In this document: positions 33,993 through 40,583 of the stretch, piece by piece
Numbering within the stretch: the first letter of the stretch is position 1
Layout: each line of letters opens with the position of its first letter
Notes under the pieces: generated by a model
What the model was told of the DNA's origin: nothing
Seen by the model: the letters and a program-made list of their open reading frames with translations, nothing else
Databases searched by the model: none
Position numbers and translations under genes: made by a program
Assembly: GCA_031272455.1 (NCBI GenBank)
Contig: JAISTS010000137.1
Location: 1-40,583 of the forward strand
Direction of reading: 5' to 3'
From: Tannerella sp.
GTDB taxonomy: Bacteria; Bacteroidota; Bacteroidia; Bacteroidales; Tannerellaceae
Length of the DNA stretch: 40,583 bases

Positions 33993-34041
33993 ATTGTTAC
34001 GAACTTCCGGTTTTTTTTCTTGCTTTCATTTTAGTAACAAT
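33993..34041 (+). other. Stem-loop in the leader of the RRM protein gene
   Basis: ATTGTTAC (33993-34000) and GTAACAAT (34034-34041) form a perfect 8-bp stem with a 33-nt loop that is mostly U in RNA. The 3' arm ends 17 nt before the ATG at 34059, close to where ribosomes would bind. This could form a temperature- or protein-sensitive control hairpin; it is untested and modest in strength. Confidence 0.4.
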
Positions 34042-34058
34042 TTATTATTTAATTCATT

Positions 34059-34304
34059 ATGAACCTTTACATTGGAAATTTGAACTATCGAGTTCGTGAA
34101 GACGATTTGAAAAGGACGTTGGAAGAATTTGGCGAGGTCAGTTCCGTCAGAGTGATTAAAGATCGCGACACCAACCGTTCGAAGGGCTTTGCTTTTGCAG
34201 ATGTCCCCGACGACGACGAAGCGCGCTCAATCATCAGCGAACTGAATGAGACTGAATATCAAGGTCGCAGGCTGATCGTCAAGGAAGCTATGCAGAGACC
34301 GTAA
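34059..34304 (+). CDS. RRM-domain RNA-binding protein
   Basis: An 81-residue single RNA recognition motif. RNP2 is LYIGNL (residues 3-8) and RNP1 is KGFAFADV (residues 43-50); the family segment RVIKDRDTNRSKG precedes RNP1. Such short RRM proteins are abundant in Bacteroidetes and cyanobacteria and bind RNA, often in cold adaptation or mRNA turnover. The protein lacks the Gly-rich tail seen in many cyanobacterial members. It is a single-gene unit: a U-rich leader with a stem-loop lies upstream and a strong terminator downstream. Confidence 0.95.
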   Translation: MNLYIGNLNYRVREDDLKRTLEEFGEVSSVRVIKDRDTNRSKGFAFADVPDDDEARSIISELNETEYQGRRLIVKEAMQRP

Positions 34305-34332
34305 CAGTCGTCTCATGCTTACTGAACAAATC

Positions 34333-34367
34333 GACTTCCGCATCTTCGGGTACGGAAGTCTTTTTTT
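34333..34367 (+). terminator. Intrinsic terminator after the RRM gene
   Basis: A perfect 8-bp stem GACTTCCG/CGGAAGTC around a 12-nt loop (CATCTTCGGGTA), followed by seven T. It starts 29 nt after the stop codon and is the clearest terminator in the window. Confidence 0.85.
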
Positions 34368-34399
34368 ATGTATATATATATATTAATGTATAGAGAGCT

Positions 34400-35287
34400 A
34401 TGAAAGGAATTTTTTCGCGCAATTCGTGCCTCGCGCAGCTGGCTTTGCTGCTGGGGGCTGTCGCAATAGGATTTTTTTTCGCATCGGTCGCTACCGTTGT
34501 GGCGACGATAGCGTTTGGCGGTGGCGACGATTTTTCCGTCGCTTTTTTGCAGGCGGCGCAGTTCGCTTCGTCCGTGCTGGTGTTTCTTCTGCCTGCGCTG
34601 TTCGTGGCGTGGATATGCAGCGAACATCCTGTTAAGTTTCTTAATATCAGGAGCTTCCCCGATGTGCGCACCCTCGCCCTTGTCGTTGCCGCAACGCTGC
34701 TGCTCTCTCTTGCCGTCTCGCTGACGGGCTGGCTTAACGAACAGATGCGGCTGCCGGAATTTCTTGCACCCATCGAACGTATGATGCGCGAAGCCGAAGA
34801 CGCCTCTGCAGCTATGGTCGCGAAAATGCTGTCACAGGAAGGCTTGCTGCCGTTGCTTGTCAATATCATCGTCATCGCTGCGACTGCCGCCGTCTGCGAA
34901 GAATTTCTTTTCCGCGGAACGCTGACATCCATTCTTATGCGCAAAATCAGCAGTACGCATACCGTCGTCTGGACAGTTGCTATTGTCTTTAGCGCCATAC
35001 ATTTCCAGTTCTACGGCTTCGTACCGCGTATGCTGCTCGGCGCTCTGCTTGGCTACCTGCTCGTCTGGACGCGCAATATCTGGGCGCCCATCGTCGCGCA
35101 TTTCGTCAATAACGCTGTCGCCGTCGTTGGAATGTCGGATAAACGCCTCAAAGACAACGCATTTTTCGCCGAAGAACTTCCTGCCGACGATGCAGGATGG
35201 TTTGTTGCCGTCGCTGCTGTAGGGCTTATTGCTGCCGTCTGGTGCCTGCGAACTGTCCGCAATCTTCACAAACCGGCTAATGCATAA
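34400..35287 (+). CDS. CPBP family intramembrane glutamic endopeptidase
   Basis: A 295-residue integral membrane protein with about eight hydrophobic segments. The CPBP (CAAX protease and bacteriocin-processing, Abi) motifs are complete: EEFLFRG near residue 170 (motif 1, EExxxR), FSAIHFQFYG near 198 (motif 2, FxxxH) and IVAHFVNNAVAV near 235 (motif 3, HxxxN). The substrate is unknown. Members range from prenyl-protein proteases to membrane regulators. The gene stands alone between the RRM terminator and the thrA promoter. No clear promoter or ribosome-binding site is visible. Confidence 0.93.
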   Translation: MKGIFSRNSCLAQLALLLGAVAIGFFFASVATVVATIAFGGGDDFSVAFLQAAQFASSVLVFLLPALFVAWICSEHPVKFLNIRSFPDVRTLALVVAATLLLSLAVSLTGWLNEQMRLPEFLAPIERMMREAEDASAAMVAKMLSQEGLLPLLVNIIVIAATAAVCEEFLFRGTLTSILMRKISSTHTVVWTVAIVFSAIHFQFYGFVPRMLLGALLGYLLVWTRNIWAPIVAHFVNNAVAVVGMSDKRLKDNAFFAEELPADDAGWFVAVAAVGLIAAVWCLRTVRNLHKPANA

Positions 35288-35322
35288 ATGCCTACGGATT
35301 TTTTTGATTTGGAATTAATTAC

Positions 35323-35330
35323 TACCTTTG
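35323..35330 (+). promoter_or_regulatory. Promoter -7 element of the thrA operon
   Basis: TACCTTTG, an exact TAnnTTTG match. A TTTG at 35303-35306 gives only 16-bp spacing, so the -33 is uncertain. Transcription would start near 35338, just before the 13-residue upstream reading frame. Confidence 0.6.
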
Positions 35331-35343
35331 CCGAAAAATTGCT

Positions 35344-35385
35344 ATGGCTGAGGCTTTAGTATGGCAAAATGATATTACGAAATGA
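35344..35385 (+). other. Short upstream reading frame coupled to thrA
   Basis: ATG at 35344 opens a 13-residue frame (MAEALVWQNDITK) whose TGA overlaps the thrA ATG as ATGA. It would be the first frame on the transcript. It contains one Ile-Thr pair, the products of the pathway, but too few regulatory codons for a classical attenuator, and no terminator hairpin is seen. It may set thrA translation by coupling, or be chance. Confidence 0.3.
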
Positions 35386-37829
35386 AAGTACTGAAATTTG
35401 GCGGGACGTCAGTTGGTTCCGTTAAGAGCATATTGAATGTAAAGCATATTGTCGAGGCGGTTGGCGAGCCTGTCGTCGTCGTCGTGTCTGCGCTTGGCGG
35501 CGTAACCGACAAATTATTAGCCACTTCGACTATGGCATCGAAGGGGAATACAGCCTACGAGGCGTCGCTGAACGAAATCATTGAACGTCATCTCGATATA
35601 GTTGACGGCGTCATCAGCGACAGTGTCCTGCTGAAAGATACGAAAGCGCGTATTACAACCCTGCTCGACGAGCTGTCGAACATCCTCAAGGGTGTCTATC
35701 TAATTAACGACCTGTCAGCCAAGACTTCGGATACGATTGTCAGCTATGGTGAACGGCTCTCGTCGCTCATCCTGTCGCACGTCATACGCGGAGCGCGGCA
35801 TTACGACTCGCGGCGTTTCATCAAAACTGTCCGACAGTTTAGCAAGCATATTGTTGATTTCGAGCTGACTAACAGGCTGATAAAAGAGACTTTCGCGACG
35901 CTTCCCGATGTGGCGCTTGTGCCCGGGTTCATTTCGTCGAACAGAGATAATGGCGAAATATCCAACCTCGGACGCGGCGGGTCCGACTATACGGCATCCA
36001 TCATCGCCGCCGCTCTCGATGCCGATATTCTCGAAATATGGACTGACGTTGACGGCTTTATGACTGCCGACCCTCGCGTTATCAATTCGGCGTATGTGAT
36101 TGAACGACTGTCGTTTACCGAAGCAATGGAACTCTGTAACTTCGGCGCCAAAGTCATCTATCCGCCGACGATTTATCCCGTTTATCACAAAAATATCCCG
36201 ATACGGATATGCAATACCTTCAATCCAGACGCACAGGGGACGTATATCTCGAACGATACTCTGACCGGCGCGACAACACGTAAGGCGATGATTAAGGGTA
36301 TCTCGTCGATCGACGATACCTGCCTCGTTACCGTTCAGGGACTTGGAATGGTAGGCGTTATTGGAGTTAATTACCGTATATTCAAGACATTAGCTAAGAA
36401 TGGCGTAAGCGTGTTTATGGTCTCGCAGGCAAGTTCCGAAAACAATACGACGATAGCCGTCAAGCACGAAGATGCCGACCTCGCTGTAAAGGCTCTGAAT
36501 GAGGAGTTTGCGCTCGAACGCTCTCAGGGCGAAGTTGACGATGTGATTGCCGAAAAAGACCTTGCTACGGTAGCTATCGTTGGTGAAAATATGAAACGCA
36601 CTCCGGGCATCGCGGGCAAGCTGTTTGGCACTCTGGGACGCGCCGGTATAAGCGTAATAGCCTGTGCACAAGGCGCTTCGGAAACAAATATCTCGTTTGT
36701 CATCAAGCGCGAATTTCTGCGTAAGGCGCTCAACTCCATTCACGACTCGTTTTTTCTGTCGGAATACAAGGTGATGAACCTGTTTATAGTCGGCGTTGGG
36801 ACGGTTGGCAGCAAACTGATAGAACAAATACAGCATCAGCAATCGCGTTTAATGGATCAAAACGGGCTGAAACTCAATGTCGTAGGAATAGCCAATTCGC
36901 GTAAGGCGCTCGTCAGTCGCGGTGGACTGAACCTCGATACCTGCATTTCGGAAATGAAGCTCAACGGGATGCCTTCGTCGCCGTCGGTTATCCTCAACGA
37001 AATACTTAAGATGAACATTTTCAATTCGGTATTCGTTGACTGCACGTCGAGCGCTGAGATAGCTTCGATATACGAATCGCTGCTGAACAACAATATTTCA
37101 GTGGTGGCGGCAAACAAAATTGCTGCTTCGTCGTCGTACGACAATTATCACCTGCTGAAGGAAACGGCGCGCAAACGTGGCGTCAAATACCTGTTCGAGA
37201 CGAATGTAGGCGCCGGATTGCCTATCATCAATACGATGAACGACCTGATAAACAGTGGCGACCATATCCTGCACCTCGAAGCCGTGCTGTCGGGGACACT
37301 TAATTTCATTTTCAACACTTTAAGCGCCGATATTCCGTTCAGCAAAGCCATACGTATGGCTAAGGAAGCCCATTATTCGGAGCCTGATCCGCGTATCGAC
37401 CTGAGTGGCAAGGATGTAGTGCGCAAACTCGTAATCCTCACGCGCGAAGCCGGTTATATGGTCGAAAAGGAAGATGTGAAGATAAACCTGTTCATTCCCG
37501 AACGCTATTTTACCGGTTCGCTCGACGATTTCTGGTCTCATATCAATGAACTTGACGCCGAGTTTGAAGCTATGCGCAAGCGTGTCGAAACAGAGAAAAA
37601 ACGTATCCGTATGGTCGCGCGTATGGACCACGGGAAATGCGAAATCGGCTTGCAGGAAGTTGACCGCCTCCATCCGTTCTACGAGCTTGAAGGCAGCAAT
37701 AATATCATAATGATCTCGACCGAGCGCTATAAAGCTTATCCGATGATTATCAAGGGCTACGGCGCAGGCGAAGACGTTACGGCTGCCGGAGTTTTTGCCG
37801 ATATTATTTCGATAGCGAATATTCGGTAA
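35382..37829 (+). CDS. thrA: Bifunctional aspartate kinase / homoserine dehydrogenase I
   Basis: An 815-residue fusion enzyme catalysing the first and third steps of the aspartate pathway to threonine, methionine and (via the first step) lysine. The kinase domain begins KFGGTSVGSV and has GRGGSDYTASIIAAAL near residue 204. Two ACT domains occupy about residues 310-460 (VTVQGLGMVGVIGV, VAIVGENMKRTPGIAGKLF) and normally bind threonine for feedback control. The dehydrogenase part starts VGVGTVGSKLIEQI near 468 (NAD(P)-binding) and has VAANKIAASS and the catalytic-domain stretch EAVLSGTLNFIFNTLS. The length matches E. coli ThrA. Its stop overlaps the next start by one base (TAATG). Confidence 0.96.
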   Translation: MKVLKFGGTSVGSVKSILNVKHIVEAVGEPVVVVVSALGGVTDKLLATSTMASKGNTAYEASLNEIIERHLDIVDGVISDSVLLKDTKARITTLLDELSNILKGVYLINDLSAKTSDTIVSYGERLSSLILSHVIRGARHYDSRRFIKTVRQFSKHIVDFELTNRLIKETFATLPDVALVPGFISSNRDNGEISNLGRGGSDYTASIIAAALDADILEIWTDVDGFMTADPRVINSAYVIERLSFTEAMELCNFGAKVIYPPTIYPVYHKNIPIRICNTFNPDAQGTYISNDTLTGATTRKAMIKGISSIDDTCLVTVQGLGMVGVIGVNYRIFKTLAKNGVSVFMVSQASSENNTTIAVKHEDADLAVKALNEEFALERSQGEVDDVIAEKDLATVAIVGENMKRTPGIAGKLFGTLGRAGISVIACAQGASETNISFVIKREFLRKALNSIHDSFFLSEYKVMNLFIVGVGTVGSKLIEQIQHQQSRLMDQNGLKLNVVGIANSRKALVSRGGLNLDTCISEMKLNGMPSSPSVILNEILKMNIFNSVFVDCTSSAEIASIYESLLNNNISVVAANKIAASSSYDNYHLLKETARKRGVKYLFETNVGAGLPIINTMNDLINSGDHILHLEAVLSGTLNFIFNTLSADIPFSKAIRMAKEAHYSEPDPRIDLSGKDVVRKLVILTREAGYMVEKEDVKINLFIPERYFTGSLDDFWSHINELDAEFEAMRKRVETEKKRIRMVARMDHGKCEIGLQEVDRLHPFYELEGSNNIIMISTERYKAYPMIIKGYGAGEDVTAAGVFADIISIANIR

Positions 37830-39034
37830 TGAAAAAAATCATTATTCTCGGCGATGGGATGGCAGACGAGCCGGTCGAAATGCTCGGAGGACTGACGCCA
37901 TTGCAATATGCGCCGACACCATATATGGATATGCTTGCCCGACAGGGCGTTACGGGACGTTTGCAAACTGTCCCCGACGGCTTTCATCCGGGTAGCGAAG
38001 TGGCGAATATGGCTGTGCTCGGCTACGATTTGCGGCAAGTCTATGAAGGGCGCGGAGTGCTCGAAGCTGCAAGTATGGGCACCGATTTGCAGGCAGGCGA
38101 GATGGCTATGCGCTGCAACCTGATAAGCATTGACGGCGAGCAGCTGAAAAACCATTCCGCAGGGCATATTTCCAATGCCGAAGCCGAAGAACTGATAGCA
38201 TTTCTGAACAACGAACTGGGTAGCGAGACCTTGCGTTTTTATAGCGGCGTATCATATCGCAACTTGCTGGTTATCGGCGGTGGCGACAAACGTATCGACT
38301 GTACTCCGCCGCACGACATCCCCCTGCAACCGTTCCGTCCGGCGCTGATAAAAGCCACGCATCCCGACGCCAAGGCAACGGCTAAACAACTGAACGAACT
38401 GATATTAGCCTCGCAACAAATCCTTTCTTCTCATCCGGTGAACAAAAGGCGAATTGCCCGCGGACAAGACCCTGCCAACAGTATTTGGCTATGGTCGCCG
38501 GGCTACCGTCCCGCTATGCAGACCTTGCGTGAAATGTTCGGCATTGCATCAAGCGTCGTTATCTCGGCTGTTGATCTTATACGCGGAATCGGCGTTTATG
38601 CAGGAATGAAAGTGATTGACGTTGAAGGCGCTACGGGGCTGTACGACACGAATTACGAAGGGAAGGCACAGGCGGCAATCGAAGCCCTGCGCACAAATGA
38701 ACTCGTCTATCTGCATATCGAAGCGAGCGACGAGGCTGGACACGACGGCGACGCGCAACTCAAAGTGCGCACAATCAGCGACTTGGATAGCCGCATTATT
38801 GGTCCGGTTTATGAAGCCGTCAGCCAATGGGACGAAGCGGTAACAATAGCCGTGCTGCCCGACCATCCTACGCCCTGTGCAGTGCGCACACACACAGCTG
38901 CGCCCGTGCCTTTCCTGATATGGCACAGGGATATTACACCCGATAAGGTGCAAAGTTTTGACGAATTTACGGTCGAAAAAGGCAGCTGCGGACTGCTGTC
39001 GGACGACGAATTTATGCGTTTTCTTAAACTATAA
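37829..39034 (+). CDS. apgM: Phosphoglycerate-mutase-like protein, probable homoserine kinase
   Basis: A 401-residue member of the cofactor-independent phosphoglycerate mutase family (ApgM, archaeal type, alkaline phosphatase superfamily). The metal-binding N-terminus is IILGDGMADEP. Others are HPGSEVANMAVLGYD (with the catalytic Ser region), IEASDEAGHDGD and VLPDHPTPC. Many Bacteroidetes carry this protein next to thrA and lack a GHMP-type homoserine kinase, and it has been proposed to phosphorylate homoserine there. The one-base overlap with thrA strongly favours that role here over glycolysis. A conventional thrC is expected next but is absent from the window. No GHMP thrB is present. Confidence 0.9.
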   Translation: MKKIIILGDGMADEPVEMLGGLTPLQYAPTPYMDMLARQGVTGRLQTVPDGFHPGSEVANMAVLGYDLRQVYEGRGVLEAASMGTDLQAGEMAMRCNLISIDGEQLKNHSAGHISNAEAEELIAFLNNELGSETLRFYSGVSYRNLLVIGGGDKRIDCTPPHDIPLQPFRPALIKATHPDAKATAKQLNELILASQQILSSHPVNKRRIARGQDPANSIWLWSPGYRPAMQTLREMFGIASSVVISAVDLIRGIGVYAGMKVIDVEGATGLYDTNYEGKAQAAIEALRTNELVYLHIEASDEAGHDGDAQLKVRTISDLDSRIIGPVYEAVSQWDEAVTIAVLPDHPTPCAVRTHTAAPVPFLIWHRDITPDKVQSFDEFTVEKGSCGLLSDDEFMRFLKL

Positions 39035-39117
39035 TATTATGAATGTGATTTTTGAAGTGAAATTTTGCCGTTTTACAGTAATATTGTAATTTTACGCGCT
39101 GAAAAAAACATTCACTT

Positions 39118-40077
39118 ATGTCGAAAGAACAATACAGGGCGCTCTGTCGCACGGAAGAAAGCATCCCCATCTTTTCGCAGGACTGGTGGCTCGACGCGGT
39201 GTGCGGCGAGGCGAACTGGAACGTGCTGCTTGTCGAAAAAAACGACAGGACGCTGGCTGCATTGCCGTTTTATATGCCTGTGCGAGGCGTAGTTACGATG
39301 CCGCAATACACGCAGACGATGGGTGTTTGGTTCGCGCCGAAGTCGGACGACACGAAGTATCATTCGGCGCTCGAACAGCGGCAATCGCTATGCAAGCAGT
39401 TGATTGAACGGCTTCCGGCGCGCATTTTCCTGCAAAATTTCGACTATGCGTTTACCGACTGGCTGCCGTTTTACTGGCAGGGTTTCCGTCAGACCACACG
39501 CTATACTTATCTGCTGAAAGACTTGAAAAACAGCGATTTGTTATGGGAAAATATGAGCTATCAGACGCGGCGCAACATCCGCGATGCGCAGGAAAAATTC
39601 CATATCACGGTCAGGACGGACGTTTCGGTTGACGATTTTATCCATATCCAGAATCAGACATTTGAACGTCAGCATCAACGCAACAAACAGGATGCAAATA
39701 TTTTACGACGCTTGATAGATACTTGTCGCGAACGCGGACAGGGCGAGATCTGGGGCGGTTACGACGGCGACGGACGGCTTCACGCCGCTGCTTTTGTCGT
39801 CTGGCAACAGCGTTCGGCTTACTACATAGCAGGCGGCGGCGATTCGTCGCTTCGTCATTCGGGAGCGCACAGCTTGGCGCTTTGGGAAGCTGTCAAACAG
39901 GTCGCGCAATATACGGATACGTTTGATTTTGAAGGCTCTATGCTGCCCGGCGTCGAACGGTTTTTCCGCGAATTTGGCGGAGTGCAGACACCCTATTTGT
40001 CTGTCAGCAAAGGGAAAATCGGTCTGTTTGAACGATTAATGATAAAGTTATCCAAGGCATATCGCCACAAGACATAA
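39118..40077 (+). CDS. GNAT / FemAB-like acyl- or aminoacyl-transferase
   Basis: A 319-residue protein with the double-GNAT layout of FemAB/Acetyltransf_6 proteins. The N-terminal part has PIFSQDWWLDAVCG, typical of this group. The C-terminal GNAT domain includes NMSYQTRRNIRDAQEK, FERQHQRNKQDANILRRLID, AAAFVVWQQRSAYYIAGGGD and FDFEGSMLPGVERFFREFGG. Members transfer amino acids or acyl groups to peptidoglycan precursors or polysaccharides; the substrate here is not known. The gene lies 83 nt after apgM and 75 nt before the TerC-like gene. A promoter is not evident, so read-through from thrA is possible. Confidence 0.85.
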   Translation: MSKEQYRALCRTEESIPIFSQDWWLDAVCGEANWNVLLVEKNDRTLAALPFYMPVRGVVTMPQYTQTMGVWFAPKSDDTKYHSALEQRQSLCKQLIERLPARIFLQNFDYAFTDWLPFYWQGFRQTTRYTYLLKDLKNSDLLWENMSYQTRRNIRDAQEKFHITVRTDVSVDDFIHIQNQTFERQHQRNKQDANILRRLIDTCRERGQGEIWGGYDGDGRLHAAAFVVWQQRSAYYIAGGGDSSLRHSGAHSLALWEAVKQVAQYTDTFDFEGSMLPGVERFFREFGGVQTPYLSVSKGKIGLFERLMIKLSKAYRHKT

Positions 40078-40118
40078 TAAAAAAACTTAAAAAAGCGCCG
40101 TGCGAACAAGATTATTGC

Positions 40119-40126
40119 TACCTTTG
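40119..40126 (+). promoter_or_regulatory. Promoter -7 element of the TerC-family gene
   Basis: TACCTTTG, an exact TAnnTTTG match, 26 nt upstream of the ATG at 40153. The implied leader of about 20 nt is too short for the manganese (yybP-ykoY) riboswitch that precedes terC-type genes in other bacteria. Confidence 0.6.
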
Positions 40127-40152
40127 CCGCCTGAAATAAAAAGGTTGTAAAA

Positions 40153-40583
40153 ATGATAGCGTCCGAAACTTTAATAATGGGAGGTTTCCTCCTGATAATC
40201 ATTGCGATGCTGATGATCGACCTGCTTGTCGTGGGTCGTAATGCGCATGTGGTCAAGCCTCGAGAAGCCTTGGTTTGGACAGGCGTCTGGGTCAGTATGG
40301 CGCTGTGTTTCTACGTGTTCCTGTATTTTTACGGTCATCTGCTGCATGGCATTGCGACGCCCGAAAAACTCGCCGAAGTAACAGCCAAATATTTTCCCGG
40401 AATAAGCTATAAATCGCAGGATTTCAGCGGGATGCTGGCGGAATACCGACAAAACCTGTCAATAGTCTATCTGTCGGGATATTTCATCGAAGAAACGCTT
40501 TCGATAGATAATATTTTCGTGATACTGATGATCCTTCGCGGCTTTGTTGTGCCGTTAAAAGATTATAAATCAGTGCTGTTTTG
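40153..40583 (+). CDS. TerC/Alx family membrane protein, 3' truncated by window end
   Basis: The first 143 residues of a TerC-family integral membrane protein; the frame is open to the window edge. It starts MIASETLIMGGFLLIIIAML with two membrane segments before residue 70. The family motifs are IDLLVVGRN, REALVWTGVWVSMAL and the highly conserved YLSGYFIEETLSIDNIFVIL (Glu and Asp residues in the membrane), followed by LRGFVVPLKDY. Alx and TerC proteins export manganese or are linked to tellurite and pH stress. The ATG fits a promoter 26 nt upstream. Confidence 0.92.
   Translation, partial: MIASETLIMGGFLLIIIAMLMIDLLVVGRNAHVVKPREALVWTGVWVSMALCFYVFLYFYGHLLHGIATPEKLAEVTAKYFPGISYKSQDFSGMLAEYRQNLSIVYLSGYFIEETLSIDNIFVILMILRGFVVPLKDYKSVLF

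Noticed and set aside
33812-33994. 60-codon minus-strand frame between tig and the RRM gene
   Set aside because: The sequence is Lys/Arg/Tyr-rich as expected from AT-rich noncoding DNA, overlaps the tig promoter, and has no start signals or family resemblance.
39035-39117. AT-rich partial palindrome (around ACAGTAATATTGTAAT) before the GNAT/FemAB-like gene
   Set aside because: The symmetry is imperfect, no T-run or clear promoter geometry accompanies it, and such sequences are common in AT-rich spacers.
40127-40152. Manganese riboswitch upstream of the TerC-family gene
   Set aside because: The predicted leader is only about 20 nt and shows no yybP-ykoY pattern.

Overview
The window is a gene-dense stretch of chromosome from a member of the Bacteroidota, most likely order Bacteroidales. 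Several independent signs point there. Many start regions carry the Bacteroidetes promoter form (TTTG about 20 bp upstream of TAnnTTTG). There are few Shine-Dalgarno-like sites. Other markers are a probable type IX secretion C-terminal domain, InlB-type (Listeria-Bacteroides) repeats, an OstA-like protein, a RecQ of about 736 residues, an aspartokinase-homoserine dehydrogenase fusion followed by a phosphoglycerate-mutase-like protein, and a Vor/Kor oxidoreductase cluster. I see no rRNA, tRNA, CRISPR array, insertion sequence, integrase or phage gene. The family cannot be fixed from the sequence alone.

Layout. 1-1852: flotillin-like floA and a nucleoside phosphorylase (+). 2078-6757: a 1559-residue secreted surface protein with InlB-type repeats, a parallel beta-helix and a type IX sorting tail (+). 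6797-9735: a five-gene 2-oxoacid:ferredoxin oxidoreductase operon (-), including a 56-residue membrane protein gene coupled to the alpha subunit by an ATGA overlap. 9832-13857: DEAD-box helicase, ispE and a YgiQ-type radical SAM protein (+). 13849-14965: a divergent HxlR regulator / DJ-1 family pair. 15121-17544: a NikR-family regulator followed by a TonB-dependent receptor. 17649-20515: a probable surface lipoprotein and a RelA-type (p)ppGpp synthetase. 20528-33741 (-): a long proteostasis and envelope cluster in the order tig, clpP, clpX, recQ, three periplasmic peptidyl-prolyl isomerase/SurA-like genes, an OstA-like gene, a small membrane protein gene and mutL. 34059-40583 (+): an RRM RNA-binding protein with a strong terminator, a CPBP membrane protease, thrA plus the phosphoglycerate-mutase-like probable homoserine kinase, a GNAT/FemAB-like protein and a 3'-truncated TerC-family gene.

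How the genes work together. The vor/kor cluster provides ferredoxin-coupled anaerobic 2-oxoacid metabolism. The tig-to-mutL cluster combines cytosolic folding and proteolysis (trigger factor, ClpXP) with periplasmic chaperones and an LPS-transport-like protein. thrA and its overlapping neighbour form the aspartate-to-phosphohomoserine branch, but thrC is not next to them.

No dramatic new system is present. The observations most worth following up are: (1) intergenic arrays of different heptanucleotides that begin at or contain stop codons; (2) a NikR homologue that has lost three of the four nickel ligands beside a TonB receptor; (3) an undescribed coupled small membrane protein inside the oxidoreductase operon; and (4) RelA and MutL homologues whose hydrolase and endonuclease motifs are visibly altered.
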